A DNA stretch of 64,000 bases from G963663615 sp963663615 (lineage in GTDB: Bacteria; Bacteroidota; Ignavibacteria; Ignavibacteriales; Melioribacteraceae): contig OY760517.1 in the NCBI GenBank assembly GCA_963663615.1, positions 2,108,001 through 2,172,000 of the forward strand. The letters run 5' to 3'. The notes under the pieces are model-generated. The model saw nothing but the letters and a program-made list of their open reading frames with translations. It was not told where the DNA came from and did not search any database. Every line of letters begins with the position of its first letter. Position 1 is the first letter of the stretch. Of this stretch, positions 8,984-17,091 are shown piece by piece. The position numbers and the translations under genes were made by a program.

Positions 8984-10042
8984 TTAAACTTCAACTATAT
9001 CACTGATTGAACAATTGGTAAGGTTTAATACCGAAGAAGCCCATGCCAAACCAACTCCAAAACCACTCAATAGGACTTTATTCTTTTCATTAAGCTTCTC
9101 TTTTAGCTCACTAACAATAGTAAGTGGTATTGAAACCGATGAAGTATTTCCATATTTATGGATTGACATTGGTGTTTTTTCAGGACTCATTTTCAGCTTT
9201 TTACCAAGGTAACTATTGATGTATTTATTTGCCTGATGAAAGACGTAATAGTCAAAATCCTCAATTGTTGTTTTAGAAAACTTTAAGATATTTTTTATAT
9301 CGCGAGGTATTTCCCTTATCAAAAAGTTAAAAACATCCGCACCATTCATATATCCTTGCTCATCGCTCCTAATATTTCCAAACTCGTCAACCACCTTTTC
9401 TTTTATTGTATCGACTGAGCTTGGATTGCGATATCCTCCGGCATCAATTTTAATTAATGACTCCCTTGAACCATCGGAATTGAGTGAAAAATAGCTCATT
9501 CCATACTCTTCATTTTTCTCAAGCAGTGCTGCCACCCCTGCATCACCAAAGAGGAAAGCAACTTTTCTGTCTTTAGGAGAATAAACTTTACTTCTGGTTT
9601 CACCATTGAGAAGTAAAACCTTTTTAACATGAGGTTGTTGCAGGAACGAGAATCCTATACTTAAACCATATATAAAGCCCGCACATCCCATATTAACATC
9701 AAAAGCCATTGTGCTTTTTGGAAAGCCAAGCTTATCTTGTAAGATAACACTTGTTGCAGGCATCCGATAATCAGGCGTCTGAGAAAGGAAAATAATTAGA
9801 TCTACTTCTTCCTTATTTATCTCATTGTCCTCAAGTAATTTCTCAGCTGCAGCAAAACATAGATCGGAAGATGTAGTATTTTCTTCAGCAAACCTTCGTT
9901 CATAAATTCCAACCTTCTCAACAATCTCAGCAACATCTTCTTTCGGAAAATGCTCTGTGTATTCAAGGTTGTTTATTACTCGTTTTGGTATTGCTGCTGA
10001 TAATGCCTTTATACCAATATTTTCAAATTGCAAATACGCCAT
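8984..10042 (-). CDS. 3-oxoacyl-ACP synthase III (FabH-like)
   Basis: 352 residues with the complete KAS III catalytic triad: Cys120 in NMGCAGFIYG, His269 in YVFHQANKYI and Asn299 in YGNTSSVS. It would condense an acyl-CoA primer (typically acetyl-CoA) with malonyl-ACP to give a 3-ketoacyl-ACP. An ACP gene lies just upstream and an FabG-like reductase just downstream, so this is probably a dedicated short acyl-chain maker for the sugar locus and not the housekeeping FabH. The early part of the protein (LSAAIPKRVINNLEY) also fits KAS III proteins from O-antigen and flagellin-glycan clusters. Confidence 0.9.
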   Translation of the reverse strand: MAYLQFENIGIKALSAAIPKRVINNLEYTEHFPKEDVAEIVEKVGIYERRFAEENTTSSDLCFAAAEKLLEDNEINKEEVDLIIFLSQTPDYRMPATSVILQDKLGFPKSTMAFDVNMGCAGFIYGLSIGFSFLQQPHVKKVLLLNGETRSKVYSPKDRKVAFLFGDAGVAALLEKNEEYGMSYFSLNSDGSRESLIKIDAGGYRNPSSVDTIKEKVVDEFGNIRSDEQGYMNGADVFNFLIREIPRDIKNILKFSKTTIEDFDYYVFHQANKYINSYLGKKLKMSPEKTPMSIHKYGNTSSVSIPLTIVSELKEKLNEKNKVLLSGFGVGLAWASSVLNLTNCSISDIVEV

Positions 10043-10128
10043 ACTATACCTATGATCTATACTCTAATAACAAATTCGTTTAATTCATCGTAATAATTTC
10101 AATGAATAATGGACAAACAGATTAAATC

Positions 10129-10365
10129 TTATTTTAGTCTTTCCTGAACTAAATTAAAAAGTTCACCAATAGTTTTTACACTTTCAAGTTCTTCACCCGA
10201 TATTTCTACTTCATACTCTGTATCTAACATAGCAATAAGATTAAGTGCACCAAGTGAATCCCAATTTTCAATATCTTCTTTTAGGTTAGTATTTGCATTA
10301 AGATTTCCCAGTTCATCAATATCAAGTGCATCTGCAAAATTTTCAATAAAACTTTCAATATTCAT
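10129..10365 (-). CDS. Acyl carrier protein
   Basis: 78 residues, acidic, helical. The phosphopantetheine attachment site is Ser37 in ENWDSLGALNLIAML. The final helix KTIGELFNLVQERL is typical. It sits between the GNAT-like gene (46 bp upstream) and the KAS III gene (86 bp downstream). It is most likely a specialised ACP that carries the acyl group destined for the amino sugar. No fatty-acid synthesis operon surrounds it, which argues against a housekeeping ACP. Confidence 0.9.
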   Translation of the reverse strand: MNIESFIENFADALDIDELGNLNANTNLKEDIENWDSLGALNLIAMLDTEYEVEISGEELESVKTIGELFNLVQERLK

Positions 10366-10411
10366 TTGTTCTCCAATAAGTAATATTCAATTTACGGTAT
10401 AAAATAGATTA

Positions 10412-11374
10412 TTATCTCACATCCAAATTTATTAAACTAAATGACCAATTGTCAGGTAAAAGAAATTCATCTTTGAAATTATTATCTATAACATCTATAA
10501 CAAGTGGAAGAGTTTTCGGAATAAATTTCTGAGGAACTTTCAGAAGTGCACCAAATCTAAAATTCATTTTCCCAACAAAAAGTATAAAATCAGTATCTTC
10601 GGTTTTAATAATATGGCGGACAAGAGCATACAATGCTTTAGAAGTTCTTTTCTCACTCAATATATCTTTAAATTCAAATATATAGGTTGTTTTTTTTCTC
10701 TCTTCAATAAATGTTTTATAGTACCCAAAACATTTTGAATTTTCGAAACCTTTATATCCCGGAAACCTCTTCTTATAAAACTCTGTAGTATCCTTATGAG
10801 AAATTAATGGTATTTTCTCAATATGATTAATTATTCCAAATAATCTCAAATATATTAAGGAAATTTTCTTTAGTATAATTCTTAATAATCCAAGCTTAGC
10901 TATATTGCCTGATAAAACCGGTAAAATAAAATAATCTAGTTGGAAAAGATCCTTTGTCCCGAACATTTTCTTACTGTACTGATATGAGTTTTTGTTCGGA
11001 ACACCAAGAATTGCCTTATAACCTTCTTCTTTTATAAAATCCCTAACCTTAAAATACAATTTCTTGAATAGCAAAATATTACTTCTTGCTTCAGGCAACA
11101 CAAACGAACTTCCGCTTAAAGCAGTTAAAACCTCTTGCCCCTTATATTCATAAATATATGGCATCATTGCCGTTGCAGCTACTATCTTATTTTTAGTTAC
11201 ATCAAGACAATAAGAAACAGTTGCATGCTCGTAAATATTTTTCTCATGAAGTAGTCTTATTTCTTCAACAGTCTTTTCTTTTGAAAAGGCTTCATTAAAG
11301 GAATTGCTAAACTCTACCCATTCGCTTTCGGAAAAATCAGTTGTTTTTTTTACTATATACTTAAAATCTGGCAT
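10412..11374 (-). CDS. GNAT-like acyltransferase
   Basis: 320 residues. The first about 170 residues resemble a GNAT fold of the Acetyltransf_9 type: VAATAMMPYIYEYKGQ, then SSFVLPEARSNILLFKKLYF and GYKAILGVPNKNSYQYSKKM, i.e. core strand, cofactor loop and the helix after it. The C-terminal half is lysine- and aromatic-rich and I do not recognise it. Its place beside an ACP and an aminotransferase suggests it moves an acyl group from ACP or CoA to an amino sugar. Which of the two GNAT-like genes does this cannot be told from sequence. Confidence 0.6.
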   Translation of the reverse strand: MPDFKYIVKKTTDFSESEWVEFSNSFNEAFSKEKTVEEIRLLHEKNIYEHATVSYCLDVTKNKIVAATAMMPYIYEYKGQEVLTALSGSSFVLPEARSNILLFKKLYFKVRDFIKEEGYKAILGVPNKNSYQYSKKMFGTKDLFQLDYFILPVLSGNIAKLGLLRIILKKISLIYLRLFGIINHIEKIPLISHKDTTEFYKKRFPGYKGFENSKCFGYYKTFIEERKKTTYIFEFKDILSEKRTSKALYALVRHIIKTEDTDFILFVGKMNFRFGALLKVPQKFIPKTLPLVIDVIDNNFKDEFLLPDNWSFSLINLDVR

Positions 11375-11463
11375 TAATCTAAATCAATAAATAGAACATC
11401 AAGTTATGAATTTTTCTAATGGTAATTTAATCTGAATAATTCAGGATAAAAATCTGGTTACTA

Positions 11464-12201
11464 TTATGGTTTCGAAAACAATTTCCTAAGAATTACTCTA
11501 GTATCAAGAATGGTAAAATCAGCTTGGCATACAGACAGATTTAACTCGTCCCTGTTATTTGCCGAAGTTACCAAATTAACAAAGTTAATACCCTTGTTTA
11601 GCAAATACCTGTAAAATTTAGCCTGTATTTTCTTCTTAACTTCATGCGAAAGTTCTGGGTCCATCATAAGAAAAAATTGAGATACGCTATTCCCTGATGT
11701 TTGTTTACCTGCAAAGAAACCAAGAATTTTTTCACCTTGCTTTGAAGAAACTGAAAGTAAAAATTCATCCTGGTTTATAAGAGACCACCTAACAAACTCT
11801 ACATTTCTCCGTACCGCTTTCTCTGAATCAAATAAGGGGTCCATTGAATATCTGTCATCAAACGTTAATCCCTTGGCAAATCTTGAAAGTTGCTCAAACT
11901 CATCCTCATTTGATATTTCATTTATCGAAAACTCATCTTCATGATTTGGTAAATTATCATCAATTTTGATTACCTTCACCAATCTAAAATCAATAAAACG
12001 AAATCCATGCATTTCAAAATACTGTACAAGTGATATTTCGCTGGATTGTATATTCAACTGAATATAGTCGGGATTATATTTCTTTATAATTTCTTCTTCG
12101 GTTGTTGTGTAGTTAGGACTTTCACCAGTTTTAAATATTACTTCAACAACAGTTTTACCTAATATTTTTGAATCAGCTTCAAGTTTTCTATATTCAAGCA
12201 T
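11464..12201 (-). CDS. GNAT-like acyltransferase, RffC/WecD type
   Basis: 245 residues and the first gene of the locus. The N-terminal part (LEADSKILGKTVVEVIF, then YFEMHGFRFIDFRLVKVIKI) and the GNAT core around LLSVSSKQGEKILGFFAGKQ resemble RffC/WecD-type proteins that N-acylate 4-amino-4,6-dideoxy sugars. This is a motif-level similarity only. That substrate class fits the dehydratase and aminotransferase downstream. Only a weak ribosome site precedes the ATG. The operon promoter should lie in 12202-12497, but I could not pick a convincing one. Confidence 0.55.
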   Translation of the reverse strand: MLEYRKLEADSKILGKTVVEVIFKTGESPNYTTTEEEIIKKYNPDYIQLNIQSSEISLVQYFEMHGFRFIDFRLVKVIKIDDNLPNHEDEFSINEISNEDEFEQLSRFAKGLTFDDRYSMDPLFDSEKAVRRNVEFVRWSLINQDEFLLSVSSKQGEKILGFFAGKQTSGNSVSQFFLMMDPELSHEVKKKIQAKFYRYLLNKGINFVNLVTSANNRDELNLSVCQADFTILDTRVILRKLFSKP

Positions 12202-12387
12202 TTTTAACCAATAATCAATTATAATACTATTTTTCTAATTCTTGAAAGTAACTATCATTAAATTGATACTACCTAGGTGATAATTCAATTATAGCATAAC
12301 CTTTCGAGCTTATTGCTACTTTCAAATCCATCAAATGATAAATCGATCAAATCAAGATTATAACCAAACTAATCATGTTCTTCAATG

Positions 12388-12430
12388 TTACCAGCAAATT
12401 CAATTTATATTTCAAACCGGTTGCTGGTAA
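12388..12430. repeat. 10-bp perfect inverted repeat in a 296-bp intergenic stretch
   Basis: TTACCAGCAA (12388-12397) and TTGCTGGTAA (12421-12430) are exact inverse copies separated by 23 nt. No T-run follows on either strand, so it is not a standard terminator. It lies 68 bp downstream of the orphan OrfA gene and could be an operator or the remnant of an element end. The rest of 12202-12497 holds no gene. Confidence 0.6.
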
Positions 12431-12497
12431 AAATCATCAGTTTTATCCGTTTTTAATATCTCCAAAATCCCTTCACAATATTCTGCGGCATATCTCA

Positions 12498-12794
12498 CTA
12501 CACCCTGTCCCGCATGAAAATTGCCATAGCTTTTTTAAGAACACTTAGTTCATTTTCCAAATAAGCTACCTTTTTCTTTAACTGCAAATTTTCTTCCTCA
12601 AGCGTTAATGAGTCTTCGCTATCCTCAAAATACACATCCTGAGAATTAATAAATCTGCTTTTCCATTGTCTAAGTAAATTAGCATCAACACCCAAACTTT
12701 TTGAAAGCTCAACCGCCGATTTATCAGATTCAATTAATTCTCTAATAGCATTTAATTTAAATTCCTTGTCGAAGTTTTTTCTGCTTTTCCCCAT
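12498..12794 (-). CDS. IS3-family OrfA-like protein, orphan
   Basis: 98 residues reading as an IS3/IS911-type OrfA. It has an N-terminal helix-turn-helix (FDKEFKLNAIRELIESDKSA, then VELSKSLGVDANLLRQWKSR) and a C-terminal leucine-rich coiled coil (LEEENLQLKKKVAYLENELS) ending LKKAMAIF. In complete elements an integrase-bearing OrfB overlaps the 3' end. Here no OrfB follows: the downstream 296 bp are non-coding and the next gene is the sugar operon. It is therefore a relic or a solo DNA-binding protein kept after loss of OrfB. Without the catalytic part it cannot transpose by itself. Confidence 0.75.
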   Translation of the reverse strand: MGKSRKNFDKEFKLNAIRELIESDKSAVELSKSLGVDANLLRQWKSRFINSQDVYFEDSEDSLTLEEENLQLKKKVAYLENELSVLKKAMAIFMRDRV

Positions 12795-12995
12795 TTCCCC
12801 ATTTAACTTTGTTATACTTACAGCTTCGCCACATCAGTTACACAACCATTAACAGCAATGAATTATAATAGTTGGCAACGGTTAAGGTTGTAAAATATAT
12901 TTTATAGTAATTTCATCAGAATTACAACTCTAATTAATTACTATATGTTTATGCTAACTTAGTAATACATAAAATATAAACTCAACTATAAAAAT

Positions 12996-13040
12996 AGGCA
13001 AAATAATATTATGGTAACATTACAAAATACCCTTTTGCCT
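12996..13040 (-). terminator. Probable terminator of the receiver-domain gene
   Basis: AGGCAAAA (12996-13003) and TTTTGCCT (13033-13040) pair, with an inner GGTA/TACC pairing. On the minus strand the hairpin is followed by ATTTTTATAG. It lies 31 bp after the stop of the 13071-14507 gene. The large loop makes this less certain than the other terminators. Confidence 0.45.
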
Positions 13041-13070
13041 AATTGTTCAAATTGAAACCTAGTAAAGAAA

Positions 13071-14507
13071 TTAGTTTTTACGTAGAAGTGCGAGTAAATG
13101 AATCTTGAGTTTTTTATACAAGTATTCCAATATATTTTGAAACTTGGCATTATAAACTTCCTGATCAATTTCGGGTGCAACATGATTAAGATACTTATAA
13201 AGCCCAATTATCTTTTTACCATCCCGAATATCATTTAAAATGTTAATTATTGTTTTTTCAAGAATGTTGGCACAATAAATATTGATTTTGTTTTTATCGA
13301 GGTAACCGGAGTATATTTCAGAAACAATTTTCACTCTTGTGTTCTCAATAACTTCATCAATAAACAATTCCTCAATATAATTTACATTTTTTTGGACAGG
13401 TGGTTCAAAAGTATTTTTATGGAAATCTGTAATTTTTGTAACTACAGCATTAAGGGGTAATGCAACTTCACATTCCTGTAATCTCTCAAAGTAATCAAAT
13501 ATATAATTTAACAATTCCTTCTGTTTAAGAATTGAGTTAAAATATAAATGTTCAACCTCTTCAATTTCAACATATTGTATATCATTAAGGTTATCATTGC
13601 TTTTAGCAACATAAGTTCTTCCCAAATGCTTTATTTTCACATATTCATTCTTCTTTATCTGATGTGAAATGCTATCAAGTATTTTGGAAAATAGGGGGTC
13701 ACCTTCTTTTAGTAATTTGTTGATATGCTGATTCACCGTAGTTTCAACAATCTTATTGAGGAAGTAATACGCATCGCTTTCACTATCAATATTATCCGAC
13801 CACCTGTTAAAGGATACAAATATATTTAATGCTCCCCTTTTTTCATTTATAATAAAAAGGTTTGATATCGCATCTACCGCAACATCCTCATTCTTCAAAT
13901 CCCATTTTGATGCGAGATTGAATATTTTGTTAAAATTTTGACTAATATGCGTTCGGGCAAGCTTGTAACACTTTTCAACAAGAAGATTTACACTTGAACG
14001 CGAAGCATCATTGGTTCGTAAAACAAAAAGGATAGAGTTACTTTTATTAACAGGTGTTGATTTAGTTTCATAACCAGAAATATCAACCAGACTAGTGTAA
14101 CCTAAATTCCATGCCTCTGGCAAACCTCCTTTAAAATTAATATAAAAGCGGTTTTGTTTATCTTTTAGAATTTCTTCAATTACCTTTGAAAGTTGCTCAC
14201 AATTTGAGTTTTTTATAAAGAGACCTTTTGCGTTTACTTGTAATGATTCGGATACTTCAACATCAACCTTTTTTTCTGTCATCAGAAGTAAAGGTATGTT
14301 TAACTCCGAAATAGCTACATCATCTCTTTCTCTTTTACATTCAACATCCAGTAGTAGTATGTCCGGATCAAACGTCTTATTTGATTGCAACTTTTTACTA
14401 CAACTAAATATTTTCAAATTTCTGTAACCCTGTTCTTTTAGCTGAATCTTTGTTTTTTCAGCAAAAGATAACTCTTCATCCAGAATAGCAATTTTGATGT
14501 TTTTCAT
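13071..14507 (-). CDS. Receiver-domain protein with unrecognised helical C-terminal region
   Basis: 478 residues. Positions 1-120 form a response-regulator receiver domain: acidic pair Asp10/Glu11, phospho-acceptor Asp54 in ILLLDVE, a Thr in LLLMTEKK, and a Lys in GLFIKNS. The remaining about 350 residues match no output domain I know. They are helix-rich and include VEKCYKLARTHISQNF and DVAVDAISNLFIINEKRG, a pattern faintly like region 2 of sigma-70 factors; that comparison is speculative. No histidine kinase is adjacent; the nearest kinase gene is at 25290. The gene lies just downstream of the PrkA/SpoVR operon on the same strand, separated by 305 bp containing two palindromes, so a regulatory link is possible but unproven. 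Confidence 0.7.
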   Translation of the reverse strand: MKNIKIAILDEELSFAEKTKIQLKEQGYRNLKIFSCSKKLQSNKTFDPDILLLDVECKRERDDVAISELNIPLLLMTEKKVDVEVSESLQVNAKGLFIKNSNCEQLSKVIEEILKDKQNRFYINFKGGLPEAWNLGYTSLVDISGYETKSTPVNKSNSILFVLRTNDASRSSVNLLVEKCYKLARTHISQNFNKIFNLASKWDLKNEDVAVDAISNLFIINEKRGALNIFVSFNRWSDNIDSESDAYYFLNKIVETTVNQHINKLLKEGDPLFSKILDSISHQIKKNEYVKIKHLGRTYVAKSNDNLNDIQYVEIEEVEHLYFNSILKQKELLNYIFDYFERLQECEVALPLNAVVTKITDFHKNTFEPPVQKNVNYIEELFIDEVIENTRVKIVSEIYSGYLDKNKINIYCANILEKTIINILNDIRDGKKIIGLYKYLNHVAPEIDQEVYNAKFQNILEYLYKKLKIHLLALLRKN

Positions 14508-14546
14508 TTATATATGCTTTTTTTAATTTTTTCCCTATACAAAAAT

Positions 14547-14591
14547 AACACTAAATAGTTTTCATAATGTGACACAGCTCTATTTAGTGTT
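14547..14591. promoter_or_regulatory. 12-bp perfect inverted repeat upstream of the receiver-domain gene
   Basis: AACACTAAATAG (14547-14558) and CTATTTAGTGTT (14580-14591) are exact inverse copies with a 21-nt spacer, starting 40 bp before the ATG of the receiver-domain gene. It could be a dimeric-regulator operator or a 5' leader hairpin. On the minus strand it is followed only by ATTTTTG, so terminator function for the prkA operon is less likely. Confidence 0.6.
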
Positions 14592-14776
14592 CTGTAAAAT
14601 TTTCTATCTCACCTTAAATAAATATTAAGGACTTTTATCCCGATTGAAAAAAGTGTTAATGACTAACTTCGATAGCCCCCAAACATGAATATAACTTGTT
14701 TGTAAATTTAATAAAATAAGTGAATAAATCCAATTTAAGAAAATGTTAAGGAATTAAGATATAGCACTTAGGTACT

Positions 14777-14790
14777 ATGTAACGTTACAT
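14777..14790. promoter_or_regulatory. 14-bp perfect palindrome after the PrkA operon
   Basis: ATGTAACGTTACAT is self-complementary and sits 23 bp after the prkA2 stop. A further TGTTACA copy follows at about 14795-14801, so the TGTAAC half-site recurs. No T-run flanks it. It looks more like a protein-binding site than a terminator. Confidence 0.5.
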
Positions 14791-14812
14791 TATTTTGTTA
14801 CACAAACTAATC

Positions 14813-17086
14813 CTATTCCCTAAATTTGCTTGCAAGGTTATTCGATAATACGTATAAACAAGTTTGTTTAGCCCCTTCAAGGGTGTAGTTAAACTTGTCC
14901 ATCATATTTTTAATCAGATGATTTATCTGCTCTTTAGTCCTCGCATCGTAAACTTCAAATTGCTTTGAACCAAAATCAGCAATCGATTTTTCATAAGACG
15001 GATACTCAATGAACGGTTGCAAAATATTATTACGTAAATTCTTCATGTAATTATTATAAAGCTCCTTGTAAAGAACACTATTTTCAACCTTTAGTTCACT
15101 TACCTGTATATCCTGCAAAGTTTCTGCAAACCTCTGTGCAGTAACTTTCCTGAATTCATCCTTCTCAATTACATCGGATGGTAATATAAAGTGTTCCAGT
15201 GTATCGAAATATTTTGCATCAACCACAATTTCTTCATTTGAGTAAGGACTTGTTACCTTGCTACCTTCTTCATAATTAAGTACAAACAAATAATTTAATA
15301 TATCTTTTTGTATTCTTTCTTCATTCTTCTGGAATAGTGACTCTTTCATCTGCTGAACAACATTATAATCGTACAACCTGATAACAGAATCCATAAAACC
15401 TTTTGGCACTCTTTCTGAGTGTTCGGGATGTTTTTCAAAAAACTCTTTTATATGTGCCATGGTAATAAGAATATTTTTCTTCCCGCCATTCTCAGCCATT
15501 TTCTTGCGGGCTTCAGTATAAAACTCATTAAACAAATGAATCGATTCTCTTCCCGAGTAACCTGCTAATCCCTCAAATTCAGATTCATTTATTAGCTCCT
15601 GACGTAGCTTTTTATCAAACTTTTTATAATCATCATCAGTTAAGTATGAAGGGATTTTATTATTGTAAATACTAAGTTTTAACAATAATAAATTATTATC
15701 ACAATACTTAAGGTATTTTGCAGGATTCTTTATCCATGATTTCATGGTTGGTGAATCTGTATTCAACCTTGTACTTATAATTATCTTGGCAAAATTATTT
15801 AATACACCCGGTAAAAACCTCATCCTTATTTGTTTGCCAAACGAACTGTAATAAATTTTCACCTCTTCCATATAGTTCAGTGTATAGTTTACACTAATCT
15901 CTTTTATCCTGTCCTTGAACGATTCAAGACCTTCAATCTTGGTTTTATCTTCCGGATTCATTACCGCAATAAATAATGAATTTATATTCTCCTCAATATC
16001 CGATATTTTATTTGTTCCTTCCGAAATAATACCATGAAGGTCCAAAAATCTTTTCTCATTATTATTTTTTACATCCATAATAACGTAGGCACCATTATTA
16101 GTGCGGGCATATTTGGAAAAAACATACTTCACCAGATTGCTATCCCGGAATCGCATTCCAAGCTCTCTCTGCAATACATCGTTAGTTAATATCTGGTTTG
16201 GATTTTCCTTATCACCTGGATTATAAACCGAAATACCTTTACCTAACCTGCGATCAAAGGTATAGCGTTTTGCATATAACATTTTAAATACTTCTGCCGG
16301 TGATTTTAATTTTTGAAGCAAAGCATTGTATATCGAAGTACAAACAGTACAGGCGTTATTTTTAAATACCCAGCTATATTCCTTTTTGTTAAATATCTTA
16401 ACTTTTGCCTCACCTTTCAAAAGGTTTTCCAATACTTCGCGTCTGTGCTCCCTGGGAATTACCAATATTGGATGATCATGGTTGGGACAAGGGACTTCCA
16501 AAACATCATCACTTGATAGTTTGGGAAGAGGTGCCTGTTTCCTGGAATAATAATCATCAAGTGCAGCTTTAATTTCATTAGTGAATATTGGATCCATAAG
16601 CTGATTATCAAGTCTCCATACAACTTCATACATTGCACCTTCGGGCAAATAGGTATATTCCTGAAGTTTCTGTAACAAGTTGGTTAGAAAAGTTGATTTA
16701 CCTGAGCCTGGAGGTCCCATAAATATGTAAATTTTATTTTGCTGTGCACCTTCCTTAAAGGAATCAGCTAACCTCAAAATTCTGTTCGCCAATGGTAAAT
16801 CTGCAAAAAACGGAGTATCGGCACCATCCACAAGCAAATCATCACAAATAATTGTTTTATAACTTATGCTTTCAGGATCATCCTTATACTCGTCCTCTTC
16901 TCTTATATAATGATGAACCATATTGTTAAACAACTGGAAAATATTCCTCAAAACCAATATTGGGTCATCCGATAGCTTTGCCAGGAATTCATTAAAGGTT
17001 ACCTGGTTACCTCGTTCCTCTTGCCTTAGCTTTCGGTCGAGAAGAGTTATTATTTCTCTGATATTTTTTCTTGTTCTGGGAGACAT
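14813..17086 (-). CDS. PrkA-like AAA+ protein, second paralogue (PrkA2)
   Basis: 757 residues, longer than the usual about 640 of PrkA/YeaG. The Walker A MGPPGSGKSTFLTNLL lies near residue 123, in the PrkA-type AAA+ domain. A Cys/His cluster (CPNHDHP, then CTVC) about 100-150 residues later could bind metal. The C-terminal half carries PrkA-like blocks such as FKDRIKEISVNYTLNYMEEV, GRESIHLFNEFYTEA and VPKGFMDSVIRLYDYNVV. PrkA proteins are described as serine kinases, and the B. subtilis protein has been reported to act as an ATP-dependent protease; either way they act in stress or sporulation-type responses. It is the last gene of the operon, 5 bp after spoVR. It is clearly divergent from the first-gene PrkA, so the two are not a recent duplication. 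Confidence 0.85.
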   Translation of the reverse strand: MSPRTRKNIREIITLLDRKLRQEERGNQVTFNEFLAKLSDDPILVLRNIFQLFNNMVHHYIREEDEYKDDPESISYKTIICDDLLVDGADTPFFADLPLANRILRLADSFKEGAQQNKIYIFMGPPGSGKSTFLTNLLQKLQEYTYLPEGAMYEVVWRLDNQLMDPIFTNEIKAALDDYYSRKQAPLPKLSSDDVLEVPCPNHDHPILVIPREHRREVLENLLKGEAKVKIFNKKEYSWVFKNNACTVCTSIYNALLQKLKSPAEVFKMLYAKRYTFDRRLGKGISVYNPGDKENPNQILTNDVLQRELGMRFRDSNLVKYVFSKYARTNNGAYVIMDVKNNNEKRFLDLHGIISEGTNKISDIEENINSLFIAVMNPEDKTKIEGLESFKDRIKEISVNYTLNYMEEVKIYYSSFGKQIRMRFLPGVLNNFAKIIISTRLNTDSPTMKSWIKNPAKYLKYCDNNLLLLKLSIYNNKIPSYLTDDDYKKFDKKLRQELINESEFEGLAGYSGRESIHLFNEFYTEARKKMAENGGKKNILITMAHIKEFFEKHPEHSERVPKGFMDSVIRLYDYNVVQQMKESLFQKNEERIQKDILNYLFVLNYEEGSKVTSPYSNEEIVVDAKYFDTLEHFILPSDVIEKDEFRKVTAQRFAETLQDIQVSELKVENSVLYKELYNNYMKNLRNNILQPFIEYPSYEKSIADFGSKQFEVYDARTKEQINHLIKNMMDKFNYTLEGAKQTCLYVLSNNLASKFRE

Positions 17087-17091
17087 AATAA

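Larger units (their letters stand above)
14508..14812. other. 305-bp gene-free stretch with two palindromic elements
   Basis: AT-rich spacer between the prkA2 stop and the receiver-domain gene start. It holds the 12-bp inverted repeat at 14547-14591 and the 14-bp palindrome at 14777-14790, each listed separately. I see no ORF with a ribosome site here, and no standard terminator with a T-run after prkA2. Confidence 0.7.

Noticed and set aside
12242..12325. 9-bp inverted repeat TTGAAAGTA / TACTTTCAA upstream of the first glycan gene
   Set aside because: Arms are 66 nt apart in AT-rich DNA and do not frame the OrfA gene, so neither an IS end nor an operator can be argued.
12986..13207. 73-codon minus-strand ORF overlapping the end of the receiver-domain gene
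   Set aside because: Out-of-frame overlap with a better gene and no ribosome site.
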